Assembly: GCA_000398025.1 (NCBI GenBank)
Contig: ASKX01000001.1
Span: 13,829-66,654 of the forward strand
From: Candidatus Paceibacter normanii SCGC AAA255-P19
GTDB taxonomy: Bacteria > Patescibacteriota > Minisyncoccia > Minisyncoccales > Paceibacteraceae
Reading direction: 5' to 3'
Length of the DNA: 52,826 nucleotides
In this document: piece by piece, positions 41,331 to 49,068 of the stretch
How the letters are laid out: the number at the start of each line of letters is the position of its first letter
How positions within the stretch are numbered: the first letter of the stretch is position 1
The notes under the pieces: generated by a model
The model's input: the letters and a program-made list of their open reading frames with translations, nothing else
The model's database searches: none
What the model was told of the DNA's origin: nothing
Translations under genes and position numbers: made by a program

Positions 41331-42792
41331 TTATGCCCTTTCGTTTTAAATATCTTTTTAGTTCGGGAATCTTAACTTCATTAAAATGGAAAAGGCTGGC
41401 CGCTAAAATTGCGTCAGCTTTACCTTTTTTAAAAGCTTGAAGAAAGTGTTCTTTTTTACCGGCTCCGCCAGAAGCAATAATCGGTAAATCAGCAGCTGTT
41501 TTTAATTTTCTTAAAAGTTCTAAATCATACCCATCTTTAGTGCCGTCTTTATCTTTGGAAGTTGGTAACAACTCTCCCGCTCCCCTTTTTTTAACTTCCT
41601 CTGCCCATTTAACGGCGTCTAAGTTAGTCGTCTTGGTCCCGCCTAAAATGCAAACTTTCCAGCTCTTACCTTGTTTTTTGGCGTCAATAGCTGCCACAAT
41701 TCTTTCTGAACCAAACTTTTTAGCTGCTCGACTAAGGAAATTAGGATTTTTAACAATAGAAGTATTAAGCGAAACCTTACTAACGCCAGCTTTTAATAAA
41801 TTTTCAATGTCAGATAAAGTAACAATGCCGCCACCAACCACTAAAGGGATTTTAATTGCCTTGGCTACTTTTTTAACCAGATTGAAAAATGGCCTTCGGT
41901 TTTCCAAAGAGGCTGAAATATCAAGCATGGCTAATTCGTCAGCTCCTTCAGCTGAATATTTTTTAGCCAGTTTTACCGGGTCGCCGGCTAATCTTAATTT
42001 TTCAAATTTTATTCCCTTCACCACGCTCCATTTTCCTCGCCATTTTTTACAATCAAGACAAGGAATAATTTTTTTAGGCATCATAGATTTTAAATCATTC
42101 AATGATATTTTATTCTCATAAATTGCCTTGCCAACAATTACTCCGGTTACCCCAATTTTTGATAGTTTTTTGAGATCTTTTTTATTTCTTACTCCGCCAG
42201 AAGCAATTATTTCCAAATTGGGAAATTTTGAAACGAGTTTTTTATAGAGAGAAAAATTTGGACCCCTTAAAGTTCCATCTCTTTCAATGTCTGTACAAAT
42301 TATTGTTTTTGTCCCTAATTTAATTAAACTTTTTAAAAATGAATTTATATCTTTTTTGGTTTTTTCCTGCCAGCCCCGGAAGTAAATCTCGCTATTTTTA
42401 ATCCCCACATCCACCACAATCTTCTCAGGACCAAATTTCTTTAAAAATTTCCTAAGCTTTTTTGGTTGGCAAACTGCAATTGTTCCTAAAGTGACCTGAT
42501 GCGGTCCTAAATCTAAAAGTTTTTTGATGTCTTTTTCAGTTTGGAAACCGCCCCCAACCTGTAAAACTAAATTGGTTTTTTTAGCGACCTTCTCAATCGT
42601 CTCCCAATTTTTCACTTTTCCTTCTTTGGCTCCTTCCAGATCTATCAGGTGCAATTTTTTCAGTCCGGCTTTTTGGAAAAATTGAGCTATTTTAAGAGGA
42701 TCGTCAGAATATGTTTTTTTAAATTTAAAATCACCCTGAATTAATCTGACGCATTTCCCGCCGAAAATATCAATGGCTGGAATGATTTCCAC
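41320..42792 (-). CDS. hisAF: HisA-HisF fusion: ProFAR isomerase joined to imidazole-glycerol-phosphate synthase cyclase
   Basis: 490 residues with two complete TIM barrels. HisA part (1 to about 234): IIPAIDIFGGKCVRLIQGDF with Asp8, VVDVG with Asp128, TDIERDGTLRGPN with Asp168. HisF part (about 238-490): KIIPCLDC with Asp247, VVGGGIVTLSDIE, AAIDAKK with Asp370, and TSKDKDGTKDGYD. Both sets of catalytic aspartates are kept, and the linker is only a few residues. Met237/238 mark the former HisF start. The start is GTG at 42792, six bases after an extended -10 (TGgTAGAAT), implying a leaderless mRNA. No HisH glutaminase is seen nearby, so the HisF part may use ammonia or a distant HisH. It heads the hisAF-hisI-hisG'-hisG-hisD run. 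Confidence 0.95.
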   Translation of the reverse strand: MEIIPAIDIFGGKCVRLIQGDFKFKKTYSDDPLKIAQFFQKAGLKKLHLIDLEGAKEGKVKNWETIEKVAKKTNLVLQVGGGFQTEKDIKKLLDLGPHQVTLGTIAVCQPKKLRKFLKKFGPEKIVVDVGIKNSEIYFRGWQEKTKKDINSFLKSLIKLGTKTIICTDIERDGTLRGPNFSLYKKLVSKFPNLEIIASGGVRNKKDLKKLSKIGVTGVIVGKAIYENKISLNDLKSMMPKKIIPCLDCKKWRGKWSVVKGIKFEKLRLAGDPVKLAKKYSAEGADELAMLDISASLENRRPFFNLVKKVAKAIKIPLVVGGGIVTLSDIENLLKAGVSKVSLNTSIVKNPNFLSRAAKKFGSERIVAAIDAKKQGKSWKVCILGGTKTTNLDAVKWAEEVKKRGAGELLPTSKDKDGTKDGYDLELLRKLKTAADLPIIASGGAGKKEHFLQAFKKGKADAILAASLFHFNEVKIPELKRYLKRKGINVS

Positions 42793-42850
42793 GAATAAAT
42801 TCTACCACATTTTTTGCCTTTAGGAAATTCTTGGTTTAAAATGAAATTGC
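42793..42850. promoter_or_regulatory. divergent promoters hisAF / prs, both leaderless in geometry
   Basis: Plus strand: TTGCCT (42814-42819), 17 bases, TAAAAT (42837-42842), then 8 bases to the prs ATG. Minus strand: extended -10 TGgTAGAAT (hexamer 42804-42799), then 6 bases to the hisAF GTG. No Shine-Dalgarno precedes either start. Confidence 0.6.
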
Positions 42851-43741
42851 ATGAAGATTTGCCTTATACCAACCTCCTTTGCTGAGCATTTAGCTAAAAA
42901 TATCCGGAAGAAAGCCGCCGATTTTGAAATTATTTTTCCTGAATTGAACAAAGACAGAAAAAGGCACTTTCCTGATGGCGAGATTTATATGAGAATTTTA
43001 AAAGCTCGCAGATTGAAAAACAAAAGGGTCCTTGTTTTTCATTCGGGAGCGCCCAAACCGAACGAAGGACTGACGGAATTAGAGCTAATTTTGCAAATTT
43101 TAAGAGACAACGAGGTGAGACCGGAAGTATTTTTTAGTTATTTTCCTTACGGTATGCAAGACAAAGTTTTTAAAAAAGGAGAAACCAATGTGGCTGAGAA
43201 TCTAATTGAAAAACTAAACAATTACTATAGAGTTAAAAAGATTTACGTTATTGACGCTCACTTCTGGGGAAAAGGAAGAAAGTGGATAAAGAAATACCCA
43301 ATCATTCATATTTCTGCATTTAATTTATTAAAAAGGAAAGTTCAAAAAGATTTCAAAGAAGAGGTTTTGTTTCTGGCACCAGATGTCGGGGCCCAAAAGA
43401 GATTCGGAATCCAAGGTTTTAATAAAACGCGAATAAATTCCTACAGAGTTGAGGTAAAAACTCCAAAAAAATTAAAAAAAATAATAAAAGGAAGAATAGT
43501 TGGAATAGTTGATGACGTAATAAAAACTAGTGGAACTCTTTTAAAGGTGTACGATGAGTGTAAAAAATACGGCGCAAGAGAGGTTATTGCTTTAATAACT
43601 CACGGAGCTATGAAATACGGCATTTTGAAGGCAAAAGAAAAATACTCGCAGCTTTATTTAACTAACACTATAAAAAGAAAAGGGGCAAATGTAGATATAA
43701 CTGATTTAATTTTAAGTACCATTAAAAAGCATGGTCGATGA
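42851..43741 (+). CDS. prs: ribose-phosphate pyrophosphokinase (PRPP synthetase)
   Basis: Makes PRPP from ribose 5-phosphate and ATP. 296 residues with FPDGEIYMRI, FSYFPYGMQDK (in place of YARQDR), VIDAHFWG, LAPDVGAQKR and the PRPP loop GIVDDVIKTSGTLLK. It is more divergent than standard Prs (the active-site Arg motif is changed), resembling archaeal and short forms. It is divergent from hisAF and thus supplies the substrate of HisG, as well as purine steps. Confidence 0.88.
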   Translation: MKICLIPTSFAEHLAKNIRKKAADFEIIFPELNKDRKRHFPDGEIYMRILKARRLKNKRVLVFHSGAPKPNEGLTELELILQILRDNEVRPEVFFSYFPYGMQDKVFKKGETNVAENLIEKLNNYYRVKKIYVIDAHFWGKGRKWIKKYPIIHISAFNLLKRKVQKDFKEEVLFLAPDVGAQKRFGIQGFNKTRINSYRVEVKTPKKLKKIIKGRIVGIVDDVIKTSGTLLKVYDECKKYGAREVIALITHGAMKYGILKAKEKYSQLYLTNTIKRKGANVDITDLILSTIKKHGR

Positions 43742-43787
43742 ATTAGAAATTTATCTCTTATCTCAATAAAATTAAAATTTTATTTCG
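43735..43787 (+). repeat. palindromic repeat variant filling the prs-rtcA spacer
   Basis: GGTCGATGAATTAGAAATT, TATCTCTTATCTCAATAAAA, then TTTTATTTCGATGG. It begins inside the last codons of prs and ends at the rtcA start, with the TCGATGA opening and TCTC/TCAAT tract of the long variant (16886, 34229). Confidence 0.6.
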
Positions 43788-44864
43788 ATGGTTGAAATAG
43801 ACGGTTCATATTTGGAAGGAGGTGGCGCCGTGCTTCGAACAGCATCGGCTTTATCAGCAGTAACAGGCAAACCTGTACATGTCTTCAATATAAGACAAAA
43901 TAGACCAAAAGGTGGAGGTTTGGGAGTACAACATCTAAAAGGCTTGGAGGCAATTGCTGAACTCTGCAATGGTAGGATTGAAAATACTGAAATAGGTTCT
44001 AAAGAAATCTGGTTTTATCCTGGCGAAATTATAAGTAAAGACCTTAATATAAAAATTGAAACGGCTGGCAGCATTACTCTAGTTTTACAAACTTTAACCC
44101 TGCCAGCCTTATTCGCTCCAGAACCTGTTAAAATTACTTTTGAAGGAGGGGCTACTGATACTTTTTTCTCCCCCACTATTGATTATTTTCGTTATGTTTT
44201 TCTACCAGTTTTAGAAAAGATAGGAGGCAAAACAGAAGTAAATATTTTTAAAAAAGGCTATTACCCTGAAGGCGGAGCTAAAGTAGAAGTTATAATTTAT
44301 CCTCCCAAATTAAAAAATCTTAATTTAATTAAAAGAGGTAAGTTTAAGAAAATTGTCGCTATCTCTGGAGCCTCAGAATCCTTAAAAGACAAAAAAGTGG
44401 CTGAAAGGCAAATGGCCGGGGTAAGAGAGGTTTTGGGGAAATTAAACCTACCAACCGAAGAAAAAATTGGATATTACCCAACTCAATGTCCGGGCAACCA
44501 AGTTTGCTTAGTGGTTGAATTTGAAAACACCGTAATTGGCACAGACAACCTAGGGAAACTGGGAAAACGAGCCGAAGACGTTGGCAAGGAAGCAGCTTTA
44601 GAGTTATTAAAAGAGCAAAAGTCAGAGGCCTGTTTAGATAAACATCTAGCTGACCAAATTTTACCTTATTTAGCCCTTTCTCCTGGCAAGTCCCAGGTCA
44701 CAGTTTCAGAGATTACTAATCACTCTAAAACTAATATCTGGGTAATTGAAAAATTTGCTGAAGGCGAATTTGAAATAGAAAATAATCTAATTAGCTGGAT
44801 CCCAAGGTCGATGAAAAATTTTTCATCTTCACCTTCATCCGCCAGAGGCGGACTCGGTCGATGA
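43788..44864 (+). CDS. rtcA: RNA 3'-terminal phosphate cyclase
   Basis: ATP-dependent cyclisation of RNA 3'-phosphates to 2',3'-cyclic ends. 358 residues with EIDGSYLEGGGAVLRTASALSA, the IRQNRPKGGGLGVQHLKGL segment, KGYYPEGGAKVEV, and the catalytic His in KHLADQILPYLAL. The last residues, SMKNFSSSPSSARGGLGR, are encoded by a palindromic repeat and are not part of the fold. The stop overlaps the ispH start (ATGA). No RtcB is seen. Confidence 0.92.
   Translation: MVEIDGSYLEGGGAVLRTASALSAVTGKPVHVFNIRQNRPKGGGLGVQHLKGLEAIAELCNGRIENTEIGSKEIWFYPGEIISKDLNIKIETAGSITLVLQTLTLPALFAPEPVKITFEGGATDTFFSPTIDYFRYVFLPVLEKIGGKTEVNIFKKGYYPEGGAKVEVIIYPPKLKNLNLIKRGKFKKIVAISGASESLKDKKVAERQMAGVREVLGKLNLPTEEKIGYYPTQCPGNQVCLVVEFENTVIGTDNLGKLGKRAEDVGKEAALELLKEQKSEACLDKHLADQILPYLALSPGKSQVTVSEITNHSKTNIWVIEKFAEGEFEIENNLISWIPRSMKNFSSSPSSARGGLGR
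44806..44862 (+). repeat. palindromic repeat forming the RtcA tail and ispH junction
   Basis: AGGTCGATGAAAAATT, TTTCATCTTCACCTTCA, then the second hairpin TCCGCC-aga-GGCGGA (44838-44852) and ACTCGGTCGATGA. The final GTCGATGA contains the ispH start codon. Confidence 0.8.
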
Positions 44865-45688
44865 AGATCATTTTTGCTAAAAATCTGGGTTTTTGTTTTG
44901 GAGTAAAAAGGGCAGTAGAACTTTCCGAGAATATTTTAAATAAAGACCCAAAACCAGTTTATTTTTGGGGTAAACCTATTCATAATGAAAGAGTGGTTAA
45001 AAAGATAAGAAGCGGGGAGGAAAAATTTATCACAAGCCCCAAACAAGCTAAGTCCGGGACCTTAGTAATTAGAGGCCACGGCGTTTCCCCTTTTGTTCCT
45101 CCAAAAAATATTAAAATAAGAGATTTAACTTGTCCTTTAGTCAAAAAAGTTCAACTAGCCGCTCGCTCTCTTTTTAAAAAGGGGTACCAAGTAATTATTA
45201 TTGGAGATAAAAATCATCCCGAAGTTAAAGGTATTAAAGGATATACTCAAAATAAAGCAGCGGTGATTGAGAGTGAGCAGCAAGCTAAAAGAATAAAAAA
45301 AATTAAAAAAATGGGGGCGGTAAGTCAAACTACTCAAGATTTTAATAAAGTTAATAAAATCCTAAAAATCTTGAAAAAGAAAGCAAGAAACTTTCAGTGG
45401 CTAAATACCCTTTGCCCTGAAGTGATATCTCGTCAAAAAGAGCTTTTAAAAATCCTAAAAAAAGCTGATGGAGTTTTGGTAATTGGTTCAAGAACCTCGG
45501 CCAATACTAAAAGATTGGCAGATATAGCCAAAAATTCAAAAAGAAAAGTTTTTTGGGCAAATTCACTTAAAGATTTAAAAAAGCAAAGATTTAGAGGCAT
45601 TTTTACCTTAGGAGTAGTCTCGGGAACTTCCGCACCAAATTGGGAAATTGAAAAAATTAAAAAATGGCTAGACACAAAACAAAAGTAA
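44861..45688 (+). CDS. ispH: 4-hydroxy-3-methylbut-2-enyl diphosphate reductase
   Basis: Last step of the MEP isoprenoid pathway. 275 residues with three Fe-S cysteines in NLGFCFGVKRAVE (Cys12), DLTCPLVKKV and NTLCPEVISRQ; HNERVV, IRGHGV and NHPEVKG carry the diphosphate-binding His residues. ispG follows with a 25-base overlap, giving the two iron-sulfur enzymes of the pathway together. Confidence 0.95.
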   Translation: MKIIFAKNLGFCFGVKRAVELSENILNKDPKPVYFWGKPIHNERVVKKIRSGEEKFITSPKQAKSGTLVIRGHGVSPFVPPKNIKIRDLTCPLVKKVQLAARSLFKKGYQVIIIGDKNHPEVKGIKGYTQNKAAVIESEQQAKRIKKIKKMGAVSQTTQDFNKVNKILKILKKKARNFQWLNTLCPEVISRQKELLKILKKADGVLVIGSRTSANTKRLADIAKNSKRKVFWANSLKDLKKQRFRGIFTLGVVSGTSAPNWEIEKIKKWLDTKQK

Positions 45689-46722
45689 TAAAAATAGGCA
45701 AAGTAAGAATCGGGGGCGATTTTCCCATTACTGTCCAATCGATGACGAATACGGCCACCTCTAATGTCGTCAAAACTGTTGAACAAATAAAAGAATTAGA
45801 AAATGCTGGTTGCGAAATAATAAGGGTAGGAGTGCCAGATTTAAAAGCAGCTAAAGCCCTCTCTAAGATTAGAGAGGAAATTAACATACCCTTGGTGGCT
45901 GATATTCATTTTTCAGCCGATTTGGCTTTGGAAGCCATAAATCAAGGAGTGGATAAAATCAGAATAAACCCGGGGAATTTCCCAAAATCGGGTTTGGAAA
46001 AAATAGTTAGGTTGGCCAAGAAAAAGAAAATCCCAATTAGGATCGGTATAAATAGTGGCTCTTTGGAAAAAGACATATTAAAAGAGCAAAAAAAAGCCAC
46101 TGCTGAAATGATGGTAAAATCTGCTTTAAGATTTATTAAATTAATGGAAAGGCTTAGGTTTTATGATTTAGTAATCTCTCTTAAAGCTCCCGACGTTCAA
46201 AGAACGATTAAGGCTAACGAGTTGTTAGCTAAAAAAGTTAATTATCCCCTACATTTAGGGGTGACTGAAGCTGGTAGAGAGTTTTCAGGCACCATAAAAT
46301 CAGCTCTGGCCTTTGGCGTTTTACTTTCTAAAAGAATTGGTGATACTATCAGGGTTTCTTTGAGTGCTGACCCAATTCAAGAAGTAAAAGCTGGCTGGGA
46401 GATTCTGAAAAGCTTAGGTTTAAGAGAAAGAGGGGTGACAATTGTTAGCTGCCCTACTTGCGCCAGAACAGAGATTGATGTTATTGGAATTTCTAAAGAA
46501 ATTGAAAACTTAACCTGCCAAATTATAAAACCTTTTAAAGTTGCTGTTATGGGTTGTATCGTCAATGGCTTGGGCGAAGCTCGAGAAGCTAATTTAGGGA
46601 TAGTGGGAGTAAAAGGGGCGGCTTTAATCACTAAAGAAGGGAAGATTATTAAAAGAGTTGCCAAAAAAGAAGCATTAAGGGAATTTAAAAAAGAACTTAA
46701 AAAATATCTAAAAAAATGCTAG
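45664..46722 (+). CDS. ispG: 4-hydroxy-3-methylbut-2-en-1-yl diphosphate synthase
   Basis: Penultimate MEP step. 352 residues, bacterial short form without the extra plant domain. VQSMTNTATSN, PLVADIHFS, DKIRINPGN and the Fe-S binding CPTCARTE...MGCIVNGLGEA region are intact. It overlaps ispH, so the pair is co-translated. Confidence 0.96.
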   Translation: MARHKTKVIKIGKVRIGGDFPITVQSMTNTATSNVVKTVEQIKELENAGCEIIRVGVPDLKAAKALSKIREEINIPLVADIHFSADLALEAINQGVDKIRINPGNFPKSGLEKIVRLAKKKKIPIRIGINSGSLEKDILKEQKKATAEMMVKSALRFIKLMERLRFYDLVISLKAPDVQRTIKANELLAKKVNYPLHLGVTEAGREFSGTIKSALAFGVLLSKRIGDTIRVSLSADPIQEVKAGWEILKSLGLRERGVTIVSCPTCARTEIDVIGISKEIENLTCQIIKPFKVAVMGCIVNGLGEAREANLGIVGVKGAALITKEGKIIKRVAKKEALREFKKELKKYLKKC

Positions 46723-46760
46723 TAATAAAGTAGAATAGGGATGCCGAAAGGAGGTTAAAG

Positions 46761-46967
46761 GTGAAAGCTGGATTTGATTTGCTACCCCGAAACTGGCGAG
46801 AACAAGCCGAAGAACTTGATGAGGAAAGAGCAAAACAGGTCAGTGAACCAGAGGGAGTCCATGATTGGACCTGCCCAATGACTGAGGTGCCGACAATGGG
46901 AATTGTGCTTAAGGAAGAAGGGGAACGAAAAGTCTTTCTGTTACGCAACCCAATTTATGCTAGATAG
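46761..46967 (+). CDS. small protein of unknown function
   Basis: 68 residues from a GTG with an excellent SD (AAAGGAGGT). Acidic first half (EQAEELDEERAKQVSEPEG) and a WTCPMTEVPTMG motif, then a beta-like segment GIVLKEEGERKVFLLRNP. No family recognised. It stands alone between ispG and a terminator; like the HAD and PurF-like genes, it uses a strong SD not typical of the neighbourhood. Confidence 0.5.
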   Translation: MKAGFDLLPRNWREQAEELDEERAKQVSEPEGVHDWTCPMTEVPTMGIVLKEEGERKVFLLRNPIYAR

Positions 46968-46996
46968 AATTAAACAAAAGCAGTCGGCATTCAAAG

Positions 46997-47017
46997 CCCC
47001 GCCTTTTATGAGCGGGG
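46997..47017. terminator. bidirectional terminator-like hairpin between the small ORF and the activase gene
   Basis: CCCCGC (46997-47002) pairs with GCGGGG (47012-47017) around a 9-base loop, with TTAATT after it on the plus strand. It lies directly next to the stop codon of the convergent activase gene. Confidence 0.55.
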
Positions 47018-47977
47018 TTAATTATTTACGTTTAGGTTTGACCATTTGCCGCAGCGGTCGCCCCAACGGGCCACTACTTTGTTTTCTATTCTAGCTTCAA
47101 TTACTTCGCAGCGATTAGGACAGCCCTGGCATTGAAAAGAAGTACATTTGATATTTTTATCTGAAATCTCAAAGCCTAAAAATTTAATTTTTTGAGGATT
47201 TTGTTCCTTAACTAAAAGAGCTACTCCAAATGCTCCTATTACTGTGTTATGAGGAGGAACAATGATTTTTTCTTTTAAAGCTTTTTCAAAAGCTTTTCTC
47301 ATTCCTAAGTTTTCTGAAACCCCTCCTTGAAAAACAATGGGCGGTTTTATATTTTTTCCCCTAGCTACATTATTTAAAAAATTTCTAGCTAATCCCTGAC
47401 AGAGACCGGCTACAATATCTTCGGTAGTGTGGCCAATTTGTTGCTTGTGAATCATATCTGATTCGGCAAAAACCGTACAACGACTACCAATGTTAGTTGG
47501 GTTTTTTGATTTCAAGGCTAGTTCTCCAAACTGCTCAACAGGAAGTTTTAAACGAAAAGCTTGGGCATCAAGAAAACTTCCCGTGCCAGCGGCACAAATT
47601 AAATTCATAGCAAAGTCAACGGCTACGCCGTTTTCCAAAATAATAATTTTGCTGTCTTGGCCACCAATCTCAATTACTGTTCTAGCTTCAGGCACAAAAA
47701 AAGAAGCACCTTTGGCGTGAGCCGTAATTTCATTTTTAACTAAATCAGCTCCAGTAATTACCCCAGCCAAATAACGGGCCGAGCCCGTCGTGGCCACCCC
47801 GGCAATTTCTGCCTCTCTGGGCATTTGCTTTTTCAATTCCTTTAACCCTCGCTGAATTGCGTCAATAGGATTTCCCTCGGTTCTTAAATAGAGAGAAGAT
47901 AAAACCTGGTTTTTCTCATCAATTAAAACCAGATTGGTAGAAATTGAGCCGACATCAATACCTAAATAAGTTTTCAT
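47018..47977 (-). CDS. 2-hydroxyacyl-CoA dehydratase activase-like ATPase (HgdC/BadF family)
   Basis: ASKHA-fold ATPase of 319 residues. Phosphate 1 GIDVGSISTNLVL, IGGQDSKII, the two [4Fe-4S] cysteines in LICAAGTGSFLDAQA and NIGSRCTVFAESD, and FQGGVSENLGM. The C-terminus adds a Cys cluster (CTSFQCQGCPNRCEV, GDRCGKW), which could hold another metal site. Such activases use ATP to push a low-potential electron onto a partner. The partner is the next gene upstream, overlapping by four bases. Confidence 0.88.
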   Translation of the reverse strand: MKTYLGIDVGSISTNLVLIDEKNQVLSSLYLRTEGNPIDAIQRGLKELKKQMPREAEIAGVATTGSARYLAGVITGADLVKNEITAHAKGASFFVPEARTVIEIGGQDSKIIILENGVAVDFAMNLICAAGTGSFLDAQAFRLKLPVEQFGELALKSKNPTNIGSRCTVFAESDMIHKQQIGHTTEDIVAGLCQGLARNFLNNVARGKNIKPPIVFQGGVSENLGMRKAFEKALKEKIIVPPHNTVIGAFGVALLVKEQNPQKIKFLGFEISDKNIKCTSFQCQGCPNRCEVIEARIENKVVARWGDRCGKWSNLNVNN

Positions 47978-49068
47978 GATATTTTATATTCGTGGTGATT
48001 TTTTACTACATCCACAAAGGCCTCCAAACGAGTGTTAATTCCAGCTTCAGCCACTTGTTCATCCAAAGACAAAGATAAAAAAGGAATGCCTGATTCCAAA
48101 TGAATTTTCTCCAAGATTGGTCTAATCGTTACCTCTGGCATACAGCCAAAAGGCAGAAGGTGAATTATACCATCAAAACCTTTTTCAACATAATGCAGCA
48201 TTTCATAAATAGCATCTCGACCATGACCGCCAACAGTGGACCCTAAATAAGGATTTATTTTTCTTTGGATTATCCAATCTTTCCAGGGAAAAATCAATTT
48301 TTTGATATGATAAGTAAGATCCATTTCTCGATACACTTCAATCCCCTCTTTGCCCAATTTGCTTTCTACGTCAAAATTGATGGCCGGATCGCAGACGGTA
48401 TAAATTTCTCCTATCAAGGCCACTTTGGGTGTTTTTTTGTTTTTTTCAATTGGAATTCCAAAAAAACTTTTTAAAACCTCTTTTTTCAGCTTCGGAAAAG
48501 CTTTTTCCTCTTTTAATTCCTCAATCTTAAGAAGACTTTCTTGTAACGTCCTATCTGTGGTCCCTTTTTTAATTTCCCTGGGCCGATAAAATTGGGCCAT
48601 CTTTTCAATCTTCTCTATTAATCTTAGTTCTCTAAGGGAAAAGCGAACTGTCTTTAAAATTTGCCAAAAAGAAGCTCCGGTAATTTCTTTTATTTTTCTG
48701 TAAATATCTCTAGGGGTAGCTCGGAAATCTAAAAGAGTGATATCATGACCGGCATCTTTTAAAACTTTTTCTTGGATTACCCCATAATATCTTTGACGAC
48801 AAGAGCCTCCAACATTTTGAATCATAAAAATAGTATTGGCTCCTCTTTCTAAGGCTGGTAAATAATTACCCAAGGTAACTTTCATTGGAAAACAAAACAT
48901 CTCCGGAGCAATTTTAGCTCCAGCGGCAACAGTCTCTGAATTTGTTTTTTCTGGAGGAATAACTTCTAAGCCAAGCTGTTCAAACAGGGTTTTAAAAGCA
49001 ATGGTATAATTTCCCCACCTGGCAAAAGTAATAATCGGCTTTTTCATATAATTAATGAAGGGTGTCAA
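47974..49068 (-). CDS. 2-hydroxyglutaryl-CoA dehydratase D-component-like protein
   Basis: 364 residues with conserved Cys in APEMFCFPMKVTLGNY, VGGSCRQRYYG and LLPFGCMPEVTIRP, the three likely Fe-S ligands of the HgdB-like fold. It resembles the C-terminal part of the large multi-domain acyl-CoA dehydratase activase-related proteins. True dehydratase substrates are unknown; related double-cubane proteins reduce small molecules. It overlaps the DUF2229 gene by 17 bases. Confidence 0.8.
   Translation of the reverse strand: MTPFINYMKKPIITFARWGNYTIAFKTLFEQLGLEVIPPEKTNSETVAAGAKIAPEMFCFPMKVTLGNYLPALERGANTIFMIQNVGGSCRQRYYGVIQEKVLKDAGHDITLLDFRATPRDIYRKIKEITGASFWQILKTVRFSLRELRLIEKIEKMAQFYRPREIKKGTTDRTLQESLLKIEELKEEKAFPKLKKEVLKSFFGIPIEKNKKTPKVALIGEIYTVCDPAINFDVESKLGKEGIEVYREMDLTYHIKKLIFPWKDWIIQRKINPYLGSTVGGHGRDAIYEMLHYVEKGFDGIIHLLPFGCMPEVTIRPILEKIHLESGIPFLSLSLDEQVAEAGINTRLEAFVDVVKNHHEYKIS

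Noticed and set aside
46697..46948. Minus-strand frame opposite the 68-residue ORF
   Set aside because: No ribosome binding site; the plus-strand ORF has a strong SD and GTG start.
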